The notes below the pieces were generated by a model, which searched no databases, was not told the origin of the DNA, and saw nothing but the letters and a program-made list of their open reading frames with translations. Shown here in pieces: positions 52,530 to 62,785 of a stretch of DNA of 64,000 bases. The position numbers and the translations under genes were made by a program. Within the stretch, counting starts at the first letter, position 1. Every line of letters starts with the position of its first letter. The DNA comes from Pomphorhynchus laevis. Taxonomy: Eukaryota > Acanthocephala > Palaeacanthocephala > Echinorhynchida > Pomphorhynchidae. The stretch is from positions 1 to 64,000 of the forward strand of contig WNNJ02003554.1 of assembly GCA_012934845.2 (NCBI GenBank). The letters are read 5' to 3'.

Positions 52530-55500
52530 AAAAAAAACATTTATTTAAACGTGGCAAATGCGTGCTAGCGCACGCTTGCATGACCACAAAAGAGCGGCGT
52601 GTTGGATTGGCTGGAGGGCTCAGATCCCGCTGGACCTGAGGCCGTAACACCATTATGAAGACTAAATGCTGTTATGAGTTGTCTTATCGGAACTGCAGTT
52701 GTTTTTTCTAATGTATCTATTTGTATTTTTTAGTGGTTTGAGTTATTTATTTAAGAAATTCCTTATTATTGACCACAAAAAAAAACAAAAATGCAAATCA
52801 TGTGTCGAGAAGGTGTGACTGGAGGAGGTGTTTGAGTGTGATAAAGGAGGGATCGCGGCGGACGTCGAGAGGGATTTGATTCCAGGCGAGTGGGGCGGCG
52901 ACGAGGAAGGATCAGAGACCGTAGTTGTTGTAGTAATTGGGAACGTGGATTAAGATGGTATGACGGGAGCGCAACGATAGCGAGGTGGGACGAGTGTCGT
53001 CTAAGATAGGAAGGTTGATGAACGATGGGGAGCCGACAGCGATGAGACGAAAAGTTACGAGAAGAAGGCGGATTTGTATGCGGATGTGGATGGTAGGGCA
53101 GGAGAGTTGGGCAAGATATGTGGATGTGTGATCGAAGCGACGGAGACGAAAGAGCACTCGAACGGAGGAGTTGATTATTCGTTGTAGAGGTTAGATGATG
53201 GATTTTGGAGAATTGGCGAAAAGGCTAAGGCAGTAATCGATTTTAGGGAAAAGAAGCGATGAAAGAAGAGACATACAAGAACGGAAGTCGATAAGGGGGC
53301 GGATATGGTGGATGTCACGGAGAGTTAAGTTAGACTAGCGGACCTTGTCACGGACGAAGAGTTTAATGGAAAGATGATCATCGAAATTGAAGCCTAATAA
53401 AGTGAGATTGTGTACTATCGGGATGATCGATGATGCGAAAGATACAGTGGGAGAAGATATGTTTGGTTTACGGGGAAGGATCCACATTATTTTGGACTTT
53501 TCAGGGTTTTGAACGAGATGGATATTGGAGAGACGTTTGTAGATAGAAGAAATACAGTTGGAAGCAGAAATGCCGATATCGTATATGCGATGTGCGGGTG
53601 CATGAGCATAGATGATGATGTCATCGGCGTATTGCATGACGTTAAAGGAGAAAAGTTTGATAAACGGAGAGAGATCGCCAAGCAGGGGACCTAGTACTAA
53701 ATCTTGTGGGACCCCGCAAAAAATAGAGATGGGATGGGAGGATGATGAATTAGAACAGACGCGAAAGGAACGGACAGATAGATATGAGGCAAACCATGCT
53801 ACGGAAAAGGAAGAAAAGCCGTAATCATAACGAAGGCGTGATAGAAGGACGGAGTGGTCGACAATGCCGAAGGCGGATGAGAGGTCGAGGGATATGAGAA
53901 CACTATATAGTGACTTGTCATGAAAAATGAGTAGGTCGTTGTAAACTTTTATGCAGGCGATTTCTGTGGAGTGATTAGAGCGGAAAGCGGATTGGAAAGG
54001 AGGGTACAGATTGGATGAGGAGAGCTAGGCGTTGATCTGTATTAAGATGATGCGTTCTAAGAGCTTAGAAAGAGTAGGAAGTAGTGAAATGAGGCGATAG
54101 CTAGAAGGAAGGGACGTGTCAAGCGATTGTTTCCTAAGAAGGGTACGAACGATTGCGGATTTCCGGTATGAAAGAAAGATACGACTGCGGATGGACGAGT
54201 TAAACAAGGTTGTGAGTAAAGGGGATATCGATGAGCATATGGATTTAAGTATGTGGGTAGGCAGGGGATCAGCAGGTGTGGTTTTGCCGGGCAAGGACAT
54301 GAGGACAGATGAGACTTCGGTAGGTGAGCCATGGAGAATATATAAGAGTTCCGGAAGGATGAGGTTAGGCGGGCCGAGTAGGATAGGATGGAGACCGGGG
54401 TGTGAGAGAGCAACGTGGATACTTTGGTCTGGAGAAATGACGAATAATCATGGCGATTGATGTTGCACGGCGAAGAGAAGCGAGCAAGGATTGAGTTAAA
54501 AGTATGATAGAGAGTCTTAGAGTTGAATGTAGTGATGATTTTATGCTGCCAGAAGGAGTTGCATTTGGTACGTAGTAGGTTGAGATGAGACCGGTGAAGA
54601 GCAATATATGATTCACGGAAAGACGGAGTGATCGAGCGGAAATCACGTCTGAGAGAGCGGTGATATACTCGAAAAGCATGACGGAGTCTACGCTTTGAGA
54701 GTAAGTATTGGATGTCAAACCATGGGGCACGGTGCAAGCGACGGTGTGAGTGAAGCTTGAAGTGCAAGAGAATATCGAGAATGGATGTAAGTTCAGAGTC
54801 GAAACGAAAGGCGAGATCGTGAGGAGAGGAATATGTTATTGTGGAGAGGATAGAGACAATTTGAGTAAGGTAGAGCGGAGAAGGGAGAAGTCAAGATTTC
54901 TCCAAGGGCAACGTAGGATTGTAGGTGTGTGAGGGTGGGTGTGGTTGTGAGTGAGATCAATGGTGAAGAGAAAGTGATCGGATTAACCAGGATCGAAGAT
55001 GGACAGCGAGGTATAGGCAGCAAAATGATCAGCGACAGCGATGATGCCGAGTGCCCCACCAAGGATATGTGTGAGTCAGTGGAGATGGGTTTGTAGTTAT
55101 AGTCGGACAGAATGTTGATGAATTGGATGGACTCGGTGGAAGAGGGGCGGTCGAGGCGGATGTTGAAGTCGCAAAGAACGATTGAAGGGATGGATGATAA
55201 AGAACTGTTGGACAGAAGGTCAGCGAGTTTGGTAAAAAAAATAAGGAGGTAGGAGCAGAGGAACCAGGACGGTATACGATGGCGAGATCTAGACAAATCG
55301 GTTAGAAGAACGACAAACAGAGTAGTTCAAAAGAGCAACGACTAAAAGAGGAAGTGATTTTGCGAATAGACGCGGGGGTGACGTTCGAATGCGACAATGC
55401 CGCCATGATTAGAGAATTTTGAAGGGTATTTGCTGAGGGGGGCGAGCGGATTCGACTAGTGAGCAACCGGCAGAGATCAAACGGCGGATGGAGAGGTCGT

Positions 55501-56640
55501 CAGAATCGGAGTGCCGAGATTCGGTGAGGCAGAATATATTGATGAATTGCTTGGTGAATAGGTTGATGATGAGATCGGATTTATTGAGAATAGATCTAGT
55601 GTTGAGGAGGCCGAGGCGGAAACCGTGTGTGGTGATGATAGGGGCTAGTGAAGAAGACAAATAGAGGAGATGGAGCGCCATCGAATTTTTGGCGGGTATG
55701 GACAACTTGAAAATTTCCGTCGATGTTTCGGATGGAGAGAGATGTTTCGCCGTTTTCCTCGCGACGGCATTTTTCGATGCGGGCAGAGGAGAGTTGAGCG
55801 TTTTTGTAGGGGGTGTGATCGAGAAAAATGCGAAGGATGAAGAGGACATGAGTCTGAATCGTTTGGAGAGGACATGAATTTGAATCGTTTGGAGAGGACA
55901 TGAGTTTGAATCGTTGGGAGAGGACAGAAGACGCGTGAGAGCAATGCTTAAAAACAATTTTTAGGAGAAGGGGCTAGGAAGGATTAGATTGAGAAGATTT
56001 ATTTAGGCTGATGAATGCGACAGAAAAGATGTTGTTGAAAAAGGATGGTTTATCCCCAGGAAGGAGTGATATTTGTGACGATAACGCAACGATCACGAGA
56101 AGGAAAGCGTTTCAGTAAGGGAGGACGAGTAACGTGAGTTGGTGAGATCACGATAGGAGAACTGGGATTTGAGGATATCAAGGGAGTAGGTTTGACAGCG
56201 GAAGACAAAGAGGATTTGGATAGTATAGAGGGTGGTGAGTGATGTGAGGAAAGGTTATGAGTGGAAGGATTGTGGAGGTTGGTGAAGGTGATTTTGATTG
56301 AGTGATGTAGGTTATTGAGAAACGAGACAGAAGGGAAGATATGAGGGTGTCGGGAAGTGAAGACATGGGATTATAAGTGCATGTGTTGAAAGGATCAGTG
56401 GGTTGACAAATGATATCAGAAACGACTGGGGTGGTTTTAGTGGACACGTTGGATGTTGATATGTTCTTATGGGAGAGGTCACGTATGAGTTTGTTGGCAA
56501 AAAGCCGCATAGGAAGTCTTCTTTAGACTTACTGTTGTCGCATGCGATTGTAGTCCAGACGCTGCAGTCGTGTGTCGAACACTATACTTGTAGTTGAGCA
56601 CAGTTGGTGTCGGTTGTAGCTGTCTTCTTACGTCCTCCCA
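52530..56640 (-). mobile_element. LINE-A copy 2, nearly full length, broken
   Basis: On the minus strand the order is: 5' UTR (56,640-56,511); ORF1 start (MRLFANKLIRDLSHKN at 56,510, open to 56,178); degraded ORF1; endonuclease (about 55,680-54,900: RLGLLNTRSILNKSDL, FCLTESRHSD, VLCDFNIRLD); RT (about 54,767-52,912: QYADDIIIYAHA near 53,637); 3' UTR with the GCGTGC/GCACGC hairpin (about 52,560-52,576); AAATAAATG and T run. Several frames are broken. About 180 bp of LINE-B interrupts the 3' UTR. Close similarity to copy 1 implies fairly recent activity of the family. A 28-bp unit (AATCGTTTGGAGAGGACATG) is repeated three times at 55,853-55,930 within ORF1. Confidence 0.9.
52592..52769 (+). mobile_element. 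LINE-B 3' fragment inserted in LINE-A
   Basis: TGACCACAAAA (11 bp) lies on both sides (52,581-52,591 and 52,770-52,780) as a target duplication. Between them are GGAGGGCTCAGATCCCGCTG, matching the LINE-B end at 30,958, and an AT-rich tail ending AAATTCCTTATTATT. It is a 5'-truncated LINE-B insertion, younger than the LINE-A it sits in. Confidence 0.85.
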
Positions 56641-57350
56641 TATATATAATATAGTAATATATATAGCATTTTAATGAAATTATATTTCAGAGTAAATTAC
56701 AACTTTATATATTGTTTATGATTAGTTAAAAATAATTTAAAAATATTAATTTTATATTTTAAAATCATAATTACGTCGAATATCAATAAATTGTGTAGAT
56801 TTTGAGATTAATAAATCCAAAATTTATCTATAATAATAAATTTCACAGATCTCAGCGATTTTAAAAATGTGAATTTTGTTTGGTAATATTTATATATCTT
56901 AAATATAATATTTATAGATATTTTTTTTCTAAATTTCTATATTTTTTTCGAAATTTCATATATCTCAGTGATTTTAAAAATATGAATTTTGTTTAGTAAT
57001 ATTTATCTTCATTTTATACAGATAAATTATTTAAATATATTAAATGATTATGTTAATAATGAATTTATAGTTATTATATCATTATATTTATATGCAAAGG
57101 GAAATTAAAGAATTCGAAATTTGATTTGTACGATCTTTACGACTTATATGTTATGTAATATTAGATAAATATAAACAATCGTATATCAAACACATTAGAG
57201 CAAATATAATAATAAAATAATTACTTGATAATTATAAAAAGAATTTATTAGTTGTTCTTTTATTTTATTATTTTTATTAATAAAAAGAATTTATTGGTTG
57301 TCCAACCTCAGTTGCAGACTCGAAACTTACATTAGCGTACTGTAAGATAC
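56641..57350. other. YRDC upstream region
   Basis: AT-rich DNA. A 52-bp stretch (GATTTTAAAAATRTGAATTT core) is directly repeated at about 56,850 and 56,954, and AAAAAGAATTTATTRGTTGT at about 57,237 and 57,283. No gene is seen. The YRDC promoter should lie here, but no clear motif is visible. Confidence 0.5.
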
Positions 57351-58013
57351 ATGATGCACAATATTCGTTACTCGGTTAATAAAGCAACGGAAAATATAAA
57401 TGAGCTGGTTGATTGTCTTATTAATAAAAATGGAGTAATAGCAGTACCTACAGATACTTTATATGGACTGTGTTGTTTGTCATCAAATATCGAAGCTATT
57501 AATAGATTATACCAGATAAAAGGCCGGGACGAGAAGAAGCCATTAGCCATATCACTCTCAGACATTTCTGATGTACCGAAATGGACTGATCTATCACTTA
57601 ACGAGAGTGAGCTGTCAAACTTTTTCCCAGGACCATGTACACTCATATTTAAACGGAATACATTGTTATCATCATGTTTGAATCCAGAGCAAAACGATGT
57701 TGGAGTTAGAGTTCCAAATCATCCATTTATACGTTTGTTATCGTCAATTCTAAGTCGACTTGGCCATTTCCCAATTGCCCTGACGAGCGCTAATCGCTCC
57801 AGTGAACCAAGCTGTACAACAGTTGAACAATTCCAAGATCTATGGCCTCTACTAGATTTTGTTGTAGACAGTGGACCAGTGGGAAATAGTATTATGGGAT
57901 CTACAGTAATTGACCTTACAGAGCATGGCATTTATAAAATTATTCGCGAAGGTGAAAATCTTACTGATTATTGCGATAAGCTTGAGCGCAAATTACAGTG
58001 GATAAGACGGTAA
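57351..58013 (+). CDS. YRDC: YRDC/Sua5 family threonylcarbamoyl-AMP synthase
   Basis: The enzyme makes threonylcarbamoyl-AMP from threonine, bicarbonate and ATP, the first step of the t6A modification of ANN-decoding tRNAs. The KEOPS complex (cytosol) or OSGEPL1 (mitochondria) finishes that pathway. The 220-residue frame is one complete YrdC domain. Motifs are VIAVPTDTLYGLCCLS, KGRDEKKPLAISL (the KxR-type substrate loop), FFPGPCTLIFKRN, DVGVRVPNHPFIRLL, IALTSANRSSEPS (the S-x-N motif) and VDSGPVGNSIMGSTVIDL. There is no Sua5 C-terminal domain, as usual for animal YRDC. The N-terminus is short (about 30 residues before the domain), with no strong mitochondrial signal. Two ATGs stand in tandem at 57,351 and 57,354. 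Single exon. Confidence 0.95.
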   Translation: MMHNIRYSVNKATENINELVDCLINKNGVIAVPTDTLYGLCCLSSNIEAINRLYQIKGRDEKKPLAISLSDISDVPKWTDLSLNESELSNFFPGPCTLIFKRNTLLSSCLNPEQNDVGVRVPNHPFIRLLSSILSRLGHFPIALTSANRSSEPSCTTVEQFQDLWPLLDFVVDSGPVGNSIMGSTVIDLTEHGIYKIIREGENLTDYCDKLERKLQWIRR

Positions 58014-59904
58014 TATTGAGAAAATAATAGTGGATTGATATAAATGGATTTCGTTTTAACCGCATTATTTTATGTAAAATGGTATTTCTGTTATTTGGAT
58101 AAATGGTACTTGTAAATAATGTACAACGCTTGCATTAAATGTTATATTATTATCCGATTGTAATATTTATTGCATATTAAAAATTAAAAAATATTTATCA
58201 ATTTCTTTTGAAAGAATCATTTCTATTTATTAGAAAATTGTGATTTAAATAATTTTGAAACTAATGAAATAGATAGTTTCCGTAATACGCACTTTCATGT
58301 AAGATTTTTTAGTGGTAATTTAATATTGTAAATTTATTTTAAATATACCTCAACTCTTAAAATTAGATTTCAAATTTAATTTTGAGTAATGATTTTATTT
58401 TATATTTATAATTATTATACATTGCAAATTTTTAAATTGGCTTACGTTATATAATTCAATTATTTTAAGAATATCTTAATTTTTTTAAATTAAAACTATT
58501 TCTTTTATTTATTGTAGACTTGCATGGCAAAATACAGAAAACATTTTAATATACAAGTTTTATAATCCACTAATAATTGAGAGTGATGTGTCTTTTCTTA
58601 TAACTAATGATAAATTATAAATTTGATAATAAATTAATAATAATTTTATTAAAATGTCAATTTCCTAATCCTAATAATTGTTTAATAAAAGGTAATTAAT
58701 TATTAAAACAGCTATTTTGATTTAGTTTTTATAATAAAAATAAAATTTTTCTGTTATTTCACATTATATTATTAGCATGGGCGTTAACATAATTGTGAAT
58801 TCAGTAAAACTATTTGATTAAAATGAAATGACCATTACATTTATAGATGTTTCTTCCTTGATTTATTATCCACGCACGAATAATTTTTAATTAATTATAT
58901 AATTTCTTAAGTTTTTTTATTTAATGTGTCTGTTTTTATCCGCTAATATATTAAGAGAACAAATTTGAAAGTAGTTGCTAATTACTGATGCTAACTACGG
59001 TCAGCTAACTACTGATGTTAACTACTGTCTGATGCTAACAGTAGTAAGCGAAATAACAAAAAGTATTTATTGTTTCCTTATCTCCAATAATTATTTATTC
59101 AAATAATTTAAAGAACAAATGTAAAAGTGTTAAATATAAGTGCCCTTACTTATTTATTCTTGTTCGCAAATATATTTCTAAGTAAATATATCCGTAAATA
59201 TACAGTTAGATCCAAAAGTTACATATTGAAATCACATTTTGATACAAAAATCTTGTGTCATAGTACATCTTTTCTGTATTAAACTATATTCCTGATGAAA
59301 ATACAGGGAAAACGTTGAAGCAATGTCTTTGTTGTACGAAATTTCACTTTAAAATTGTAAAGCCGTTAATAAAATATGATTAAAATCATGTTATATCTAG
59401 ATATTACGTTTTTATCGACATTTTTATTATATTTAATTAACTTTTTAGTTGATTTTTTATTTACTATTTAATTGATTTTGCTTTATGCTTAAATATCGAT
59501 TTTACTTTTGTTTAGCCGAAGATATACAAAATTTATTTTATAATTATAGTTTATTTTATAATTATAATTATATTTTATAATTATAATTTTTTTATAATAA
59601 TTTATTTTATAATAATTTATTTTATAATTATAATTATATTTTATAATTATAATTTATTTTATAATAATTAATTATTCATTAATTATTCGAATAAGGATAG
59701 AAAACTACTGTGATGATAGTTACCATTCAATTTTTATTATTAGTTCCTTAAAATTTTTGTAATCGACTTAATTTCCTTGCATTCATGTTAATTCGAAATA
59801 ATCACAAATATTATAATTTGAGTTTAAATTTTGTTTATTGATAAAAAGTATCCAATTTATTTAATAATTATAGAATAGTTTCATTTGTTTATGAATAAAC
59901 TTGA
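58014..59904. other. AT-rich spacer between YRDC and VARS2
   Basis: No gene is seen. A short cluster of CTAACTACTG-type repeats lies at 58,975-59,045. A run of TTTTATAATTATAAT-like low-complexity repeats occupies about 59,530-59,675. Confidence 0.6.
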
Positions 59905-62307
59905 ATGTTCACTTCTTTGAGCACTATTTTATCAGGAAACTCTTATTTGAAAAATGCAACCGTCGGGCAATCGTTACTTCGACTGCGTTATATTTCAAAT
60001 ATTCCGAAAACCTACAATTTTCGAGAAATAGAAAAATCAGAAATATGCCAAACCAAATGTATGTTTACTGATGATCAGAAGAAACAATATATTATTTTGC
60101 CACCACCTAATACGACTGGAAATTTGCATCTTGGGCATACCCTCAATGGATTTCTACTTGATATGTACTGTATGCTAGGATCAAAGAAAATGACCATAGT
60201 ACCAGGTTTTGATCATGCAGGTATAGCAGCCCAGACCGTTGTTCAAAAGAATCTTCAAAAATCAAAAGTATCAGTGACTTCGAAAGATGATTTGTTTGGT
60301 AAAATAAAAGAATGGTCAGACAACAAACGAATTACAATGAAACAACAAATAAGGGAACTTGGATTGCAATCAATCGACTGGACGCGAGAATATTACACAC
60401 TTAATATGCAACAAGTTGTAAATGAAGCATTTAAACGCTTGTATGAAGATGGACTGATTGTACAAGATATGCGTCCAGTCAACTGGAGTCCGACATTGCA
60501 ATCAACCGTTTCTGATCTGGAAGTCGTTGTTGAGGAACGCAGTGCAGAAATGTACTGTATAAAATATAAGCTGACAGACTGGGACAATGAAAACCAAGAG
60601 TATGTTACCGTTTCAACTACTCGTCCGGAAACAATATGGGCAGATGTAGCCATAGCCGTCCACCCAAGTGATAACCGTTATAGTAATTTAATTGGGCGTA
60701 AAGTTCAAAATCCATTGACATACAACAACATACCTATTGTTGCTGATAATATGATTGAAATGGAAAAAGGTACTGGCGCTGTTAAGATAACACCAGCTCA
60801 TAACGTTTTCGATTACCAATTAGCGCGTAGAGCATCGCTGCCGATAAGCGTACCAGTTATGAATAAGGACGGTAGATTAAAATGTCCGGAGATTAGCATA
60901 CAAACAAGTAGATCAATGAAATTAGCCAGGATAGAAACTGTTCAATGGCTAACTGAGCAGGGACTACTAGAATCAAAAACTAGCGGACGAATTGCCCCGC
61001 TTCCCGTGTGCGCTCGAACAGGGGATGTATTAGAAACAATTATGATAAAACAATGGTATTTAGATACACGTGAAATGAGAAACTTCACTGCTGAGATATT
61101 CAGTAACGGAAAAATCAAAATACAGCCTGAGTATCCATTGCACCAAGCCATGGATTGGTTGTCCAAAAATCGCAACTGGTGTATATCAAGGCAAATTGTA
61201 TGGGGACATCGAATTCCTGTGTTCTACGACAAGGATGATAATGTTTGTCTGGTTAAGGGTGCGGATCAGATAAATATTGACAATAATCTTAGACAGGATT
61301 CAGATGTTCTTGATACTTGGTTTTCTTCTGCTCTGATTCCATTATACCTAGCTGGATGGCCATATCGCCAAAGTAATTTCAATTTTTCAAGTGTATTGAT
61401 AACCGGTCAAGACATAATGTGTCCATGGGTTTGTAGAATGGTTTTCCTTACATCTTACCTCACGAATGGTGAATTGCCATTTCACAAAGTATTTCTTCAT
61501 GGTCTTATTACTGACAAACAAGGTAGTAAAATGTCAAAAACGAAAAACAATACGATTGAACCTGACACAGTCTTAGAAAAGTATGGTGTTGATGCTAGCA
61601 GATGGGCACTTTTGTCTCATAATGCACACAAAGAATTTGTAAAGCTAGACGGAGATACATCATTCATAAATGGTCGTAAATACTTGAATAAACTCTGGAA
61701 TGCTTATCGTTTATTAACTATCAATAGTCATGGAGAGCATGTCGAAAATAATGTCGATTATAATTTGCTTGACCAGTGGATGATTCATCGAGTAAAAGAA
61801 GTAGACATAAAGGTAAATACTCTCCTTGCCGAATTTGATACTAGTATGGCCATTTCAATGGTGACACATTTATTCATACAGGACTTTTGTTCGCTGTATT
61901 TGGAATGCCAAAAACGTCGAAATAATTGGAATATGGCTTGGTCAGTATTCAATGGCATTCTGTGTATCCACAGGCCATTAATTCCATTTATTGTAACATA
62001 TCTACAGAATCATATAAGTAGAGAAAGTCTTGAATATAATGATCAGTACTATAGACTGCAATCTCGATTTACTCATGAAGAATGTAATTCTGCAGTTGAT
62101 TCTTTTAAAGAAGTTATATCTCAAATATATAAGATTAAAGCTGACAAAGGTTTACGCAATATTAATAGTGTAACTGTCTTTTCACCGAATTCATTGCTAA
62201 GTCATGCTTTTAAGACACTTACTGAAGATATTGCTTTCATTTCAAAGGCAAATAACATTTTATTGAAGGAGCATAGTTGCGAAACGTTAATAGTCAAATT
62301 GACATAA
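59905..62307 (+). CDS. VARS2: Valyl-tRNA synthetase, probably mitochondrial
   Basis: The enzyme charges tRNA-Val. Class I signatures are PPPNTTGNLHLGHTLNG (HIGH box as HLGH) and GSKMSKTKNN (KMSKS box). ValRS-specific text includes VPGFDHAGIAAQTVVQK, NWSPTLQSTVSDLEV, VSTTRPETIWADVAIAVHP with GTGAVKITPAHNVFDYQLAR (the CP1 editing domain), NWCISRQIVWGHRIPVFY and DVLDTWFSSALIPLYLAGWP. The first 35 residues are basic and hydroxylated with few acids (MFTSLSTILSGNSYLKNATV), which fits a mitochondrial import signal. The 800 residues are shorter than human VARS2 (1,063); the C-terminal tRNA-binding coiled coil seems absent. Single exon. The start is the first ATG of the frame. Confidence 0.93.
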   Translation: MFTSLSTILSGNSYLKNATVGQSLLRLRYISNIPKTYNFREIEKSEICQTKCMFTDDQKKQYIILPPPNTTGNLHLGHTLNGFLLDMYCMLGSKKMTIVPGFDHAGIAAQTVVQKNLQKSKVSVTSKDDLFGKIKEWSDNKRITMKQQIRELGLQSIDWTREYYTLNMQQVVNEAFKRLYEDGLIVQDMRPVNWSPTLQSTVSDLEVVVEERSAEMYCIKYKLTDWDNENQEYVTVSTTRPETIWADVAIAVHPSDNRYSNLIGRKVQNPLTYNNIPIVADNMIEMEKGTGAVKITPAHNVFDYQLARRASLPISVPVMNKDGRLKCPEISIQTSRSMKLARIETVQWLTEQGLLESKTSGRIAPLPVCARTGDVLETIMIKQWYLDTREMRNFTAEIFSNGKIKIQPEYPLHQAMDWLSKNRNWCISRQIVWGHRIPVFYDKDDNVCLVKGADQINIDNNLRQDSDVLDTWFSSALIPLYLAGWPYRQSNFNFSSVLITGQDIMCPWVCRMVFLTSYLTNGELPFHKVFLHGLITDKQGSKMSKTKNNTIEPDTVLEKYGVDASRWALLSHNAHKEFVKLDGDTSFINGRKYLNKLWNAYRLLTINSHGEHVENNVDYNLLDQWMIHRVKEVDIKVNTLLAEFDTSMAISMVTHLFIQDFCSLYLECQKRRNNWNMAWSVFNGILCIHRPLIPFIVTYLQNHISRESLEYNDQYYRLQSRFTHEECNSAVDSFKEVISQIYKIKADKGLRNINSVTVFSPNSLLSHAFKTLTEDIAFISKANNILLKEHSCETLIVKLT

Positions 62308-62785
62308 AAAATGTATATACATTGAAAAAATGCATTTATTTCGAATTCACTACAAATTTCCATAGATAATATCACGTTTCCCTGATTAAATATATCGTTC
62401 AAGATCGGATTTAAATTAATACAATTGCATTTAAAGTATTATATATAATCGCATTAATTATATTAGTACAAAAATTATAAAAGCCGTATTGCCATAATTA
62501 TGAATGGTCAGTACGATTTACTCTCCATTGATAAATGCAGGAATAGGTACCACCGACACGAATGCATTATGCCTAAAAATTAGTCGATATGTTAGAGCTT
62601 TTTAAATGTGTTACTTTGATAAATTAATGCATTTTTTGAAATTAATATGCATCCTAGATTTTATATATTCAATTTTTATTTTGTCAAAACCAACGCGTTT
62701 GTCTTTTTTAATTTAATATAAATGCTATATAATTTAAAATATTATAATTGAAAATAATTAAAAATAGATATTGATACGTAGGATG
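62308..62785. other. Spacer between VARS2 and LINE-D1
   Basis: AT-rich DNA with no gene seen. It should include the VARS2 3' UTR. Confidence 0.5.

Noticed and set aside
54116-54460. Plus-strand frame of 114 codons opposite the LINE-A RT.
   Set aside because: It is the purine-rich complement of LINE-A coding sequence, with no motif of its own.
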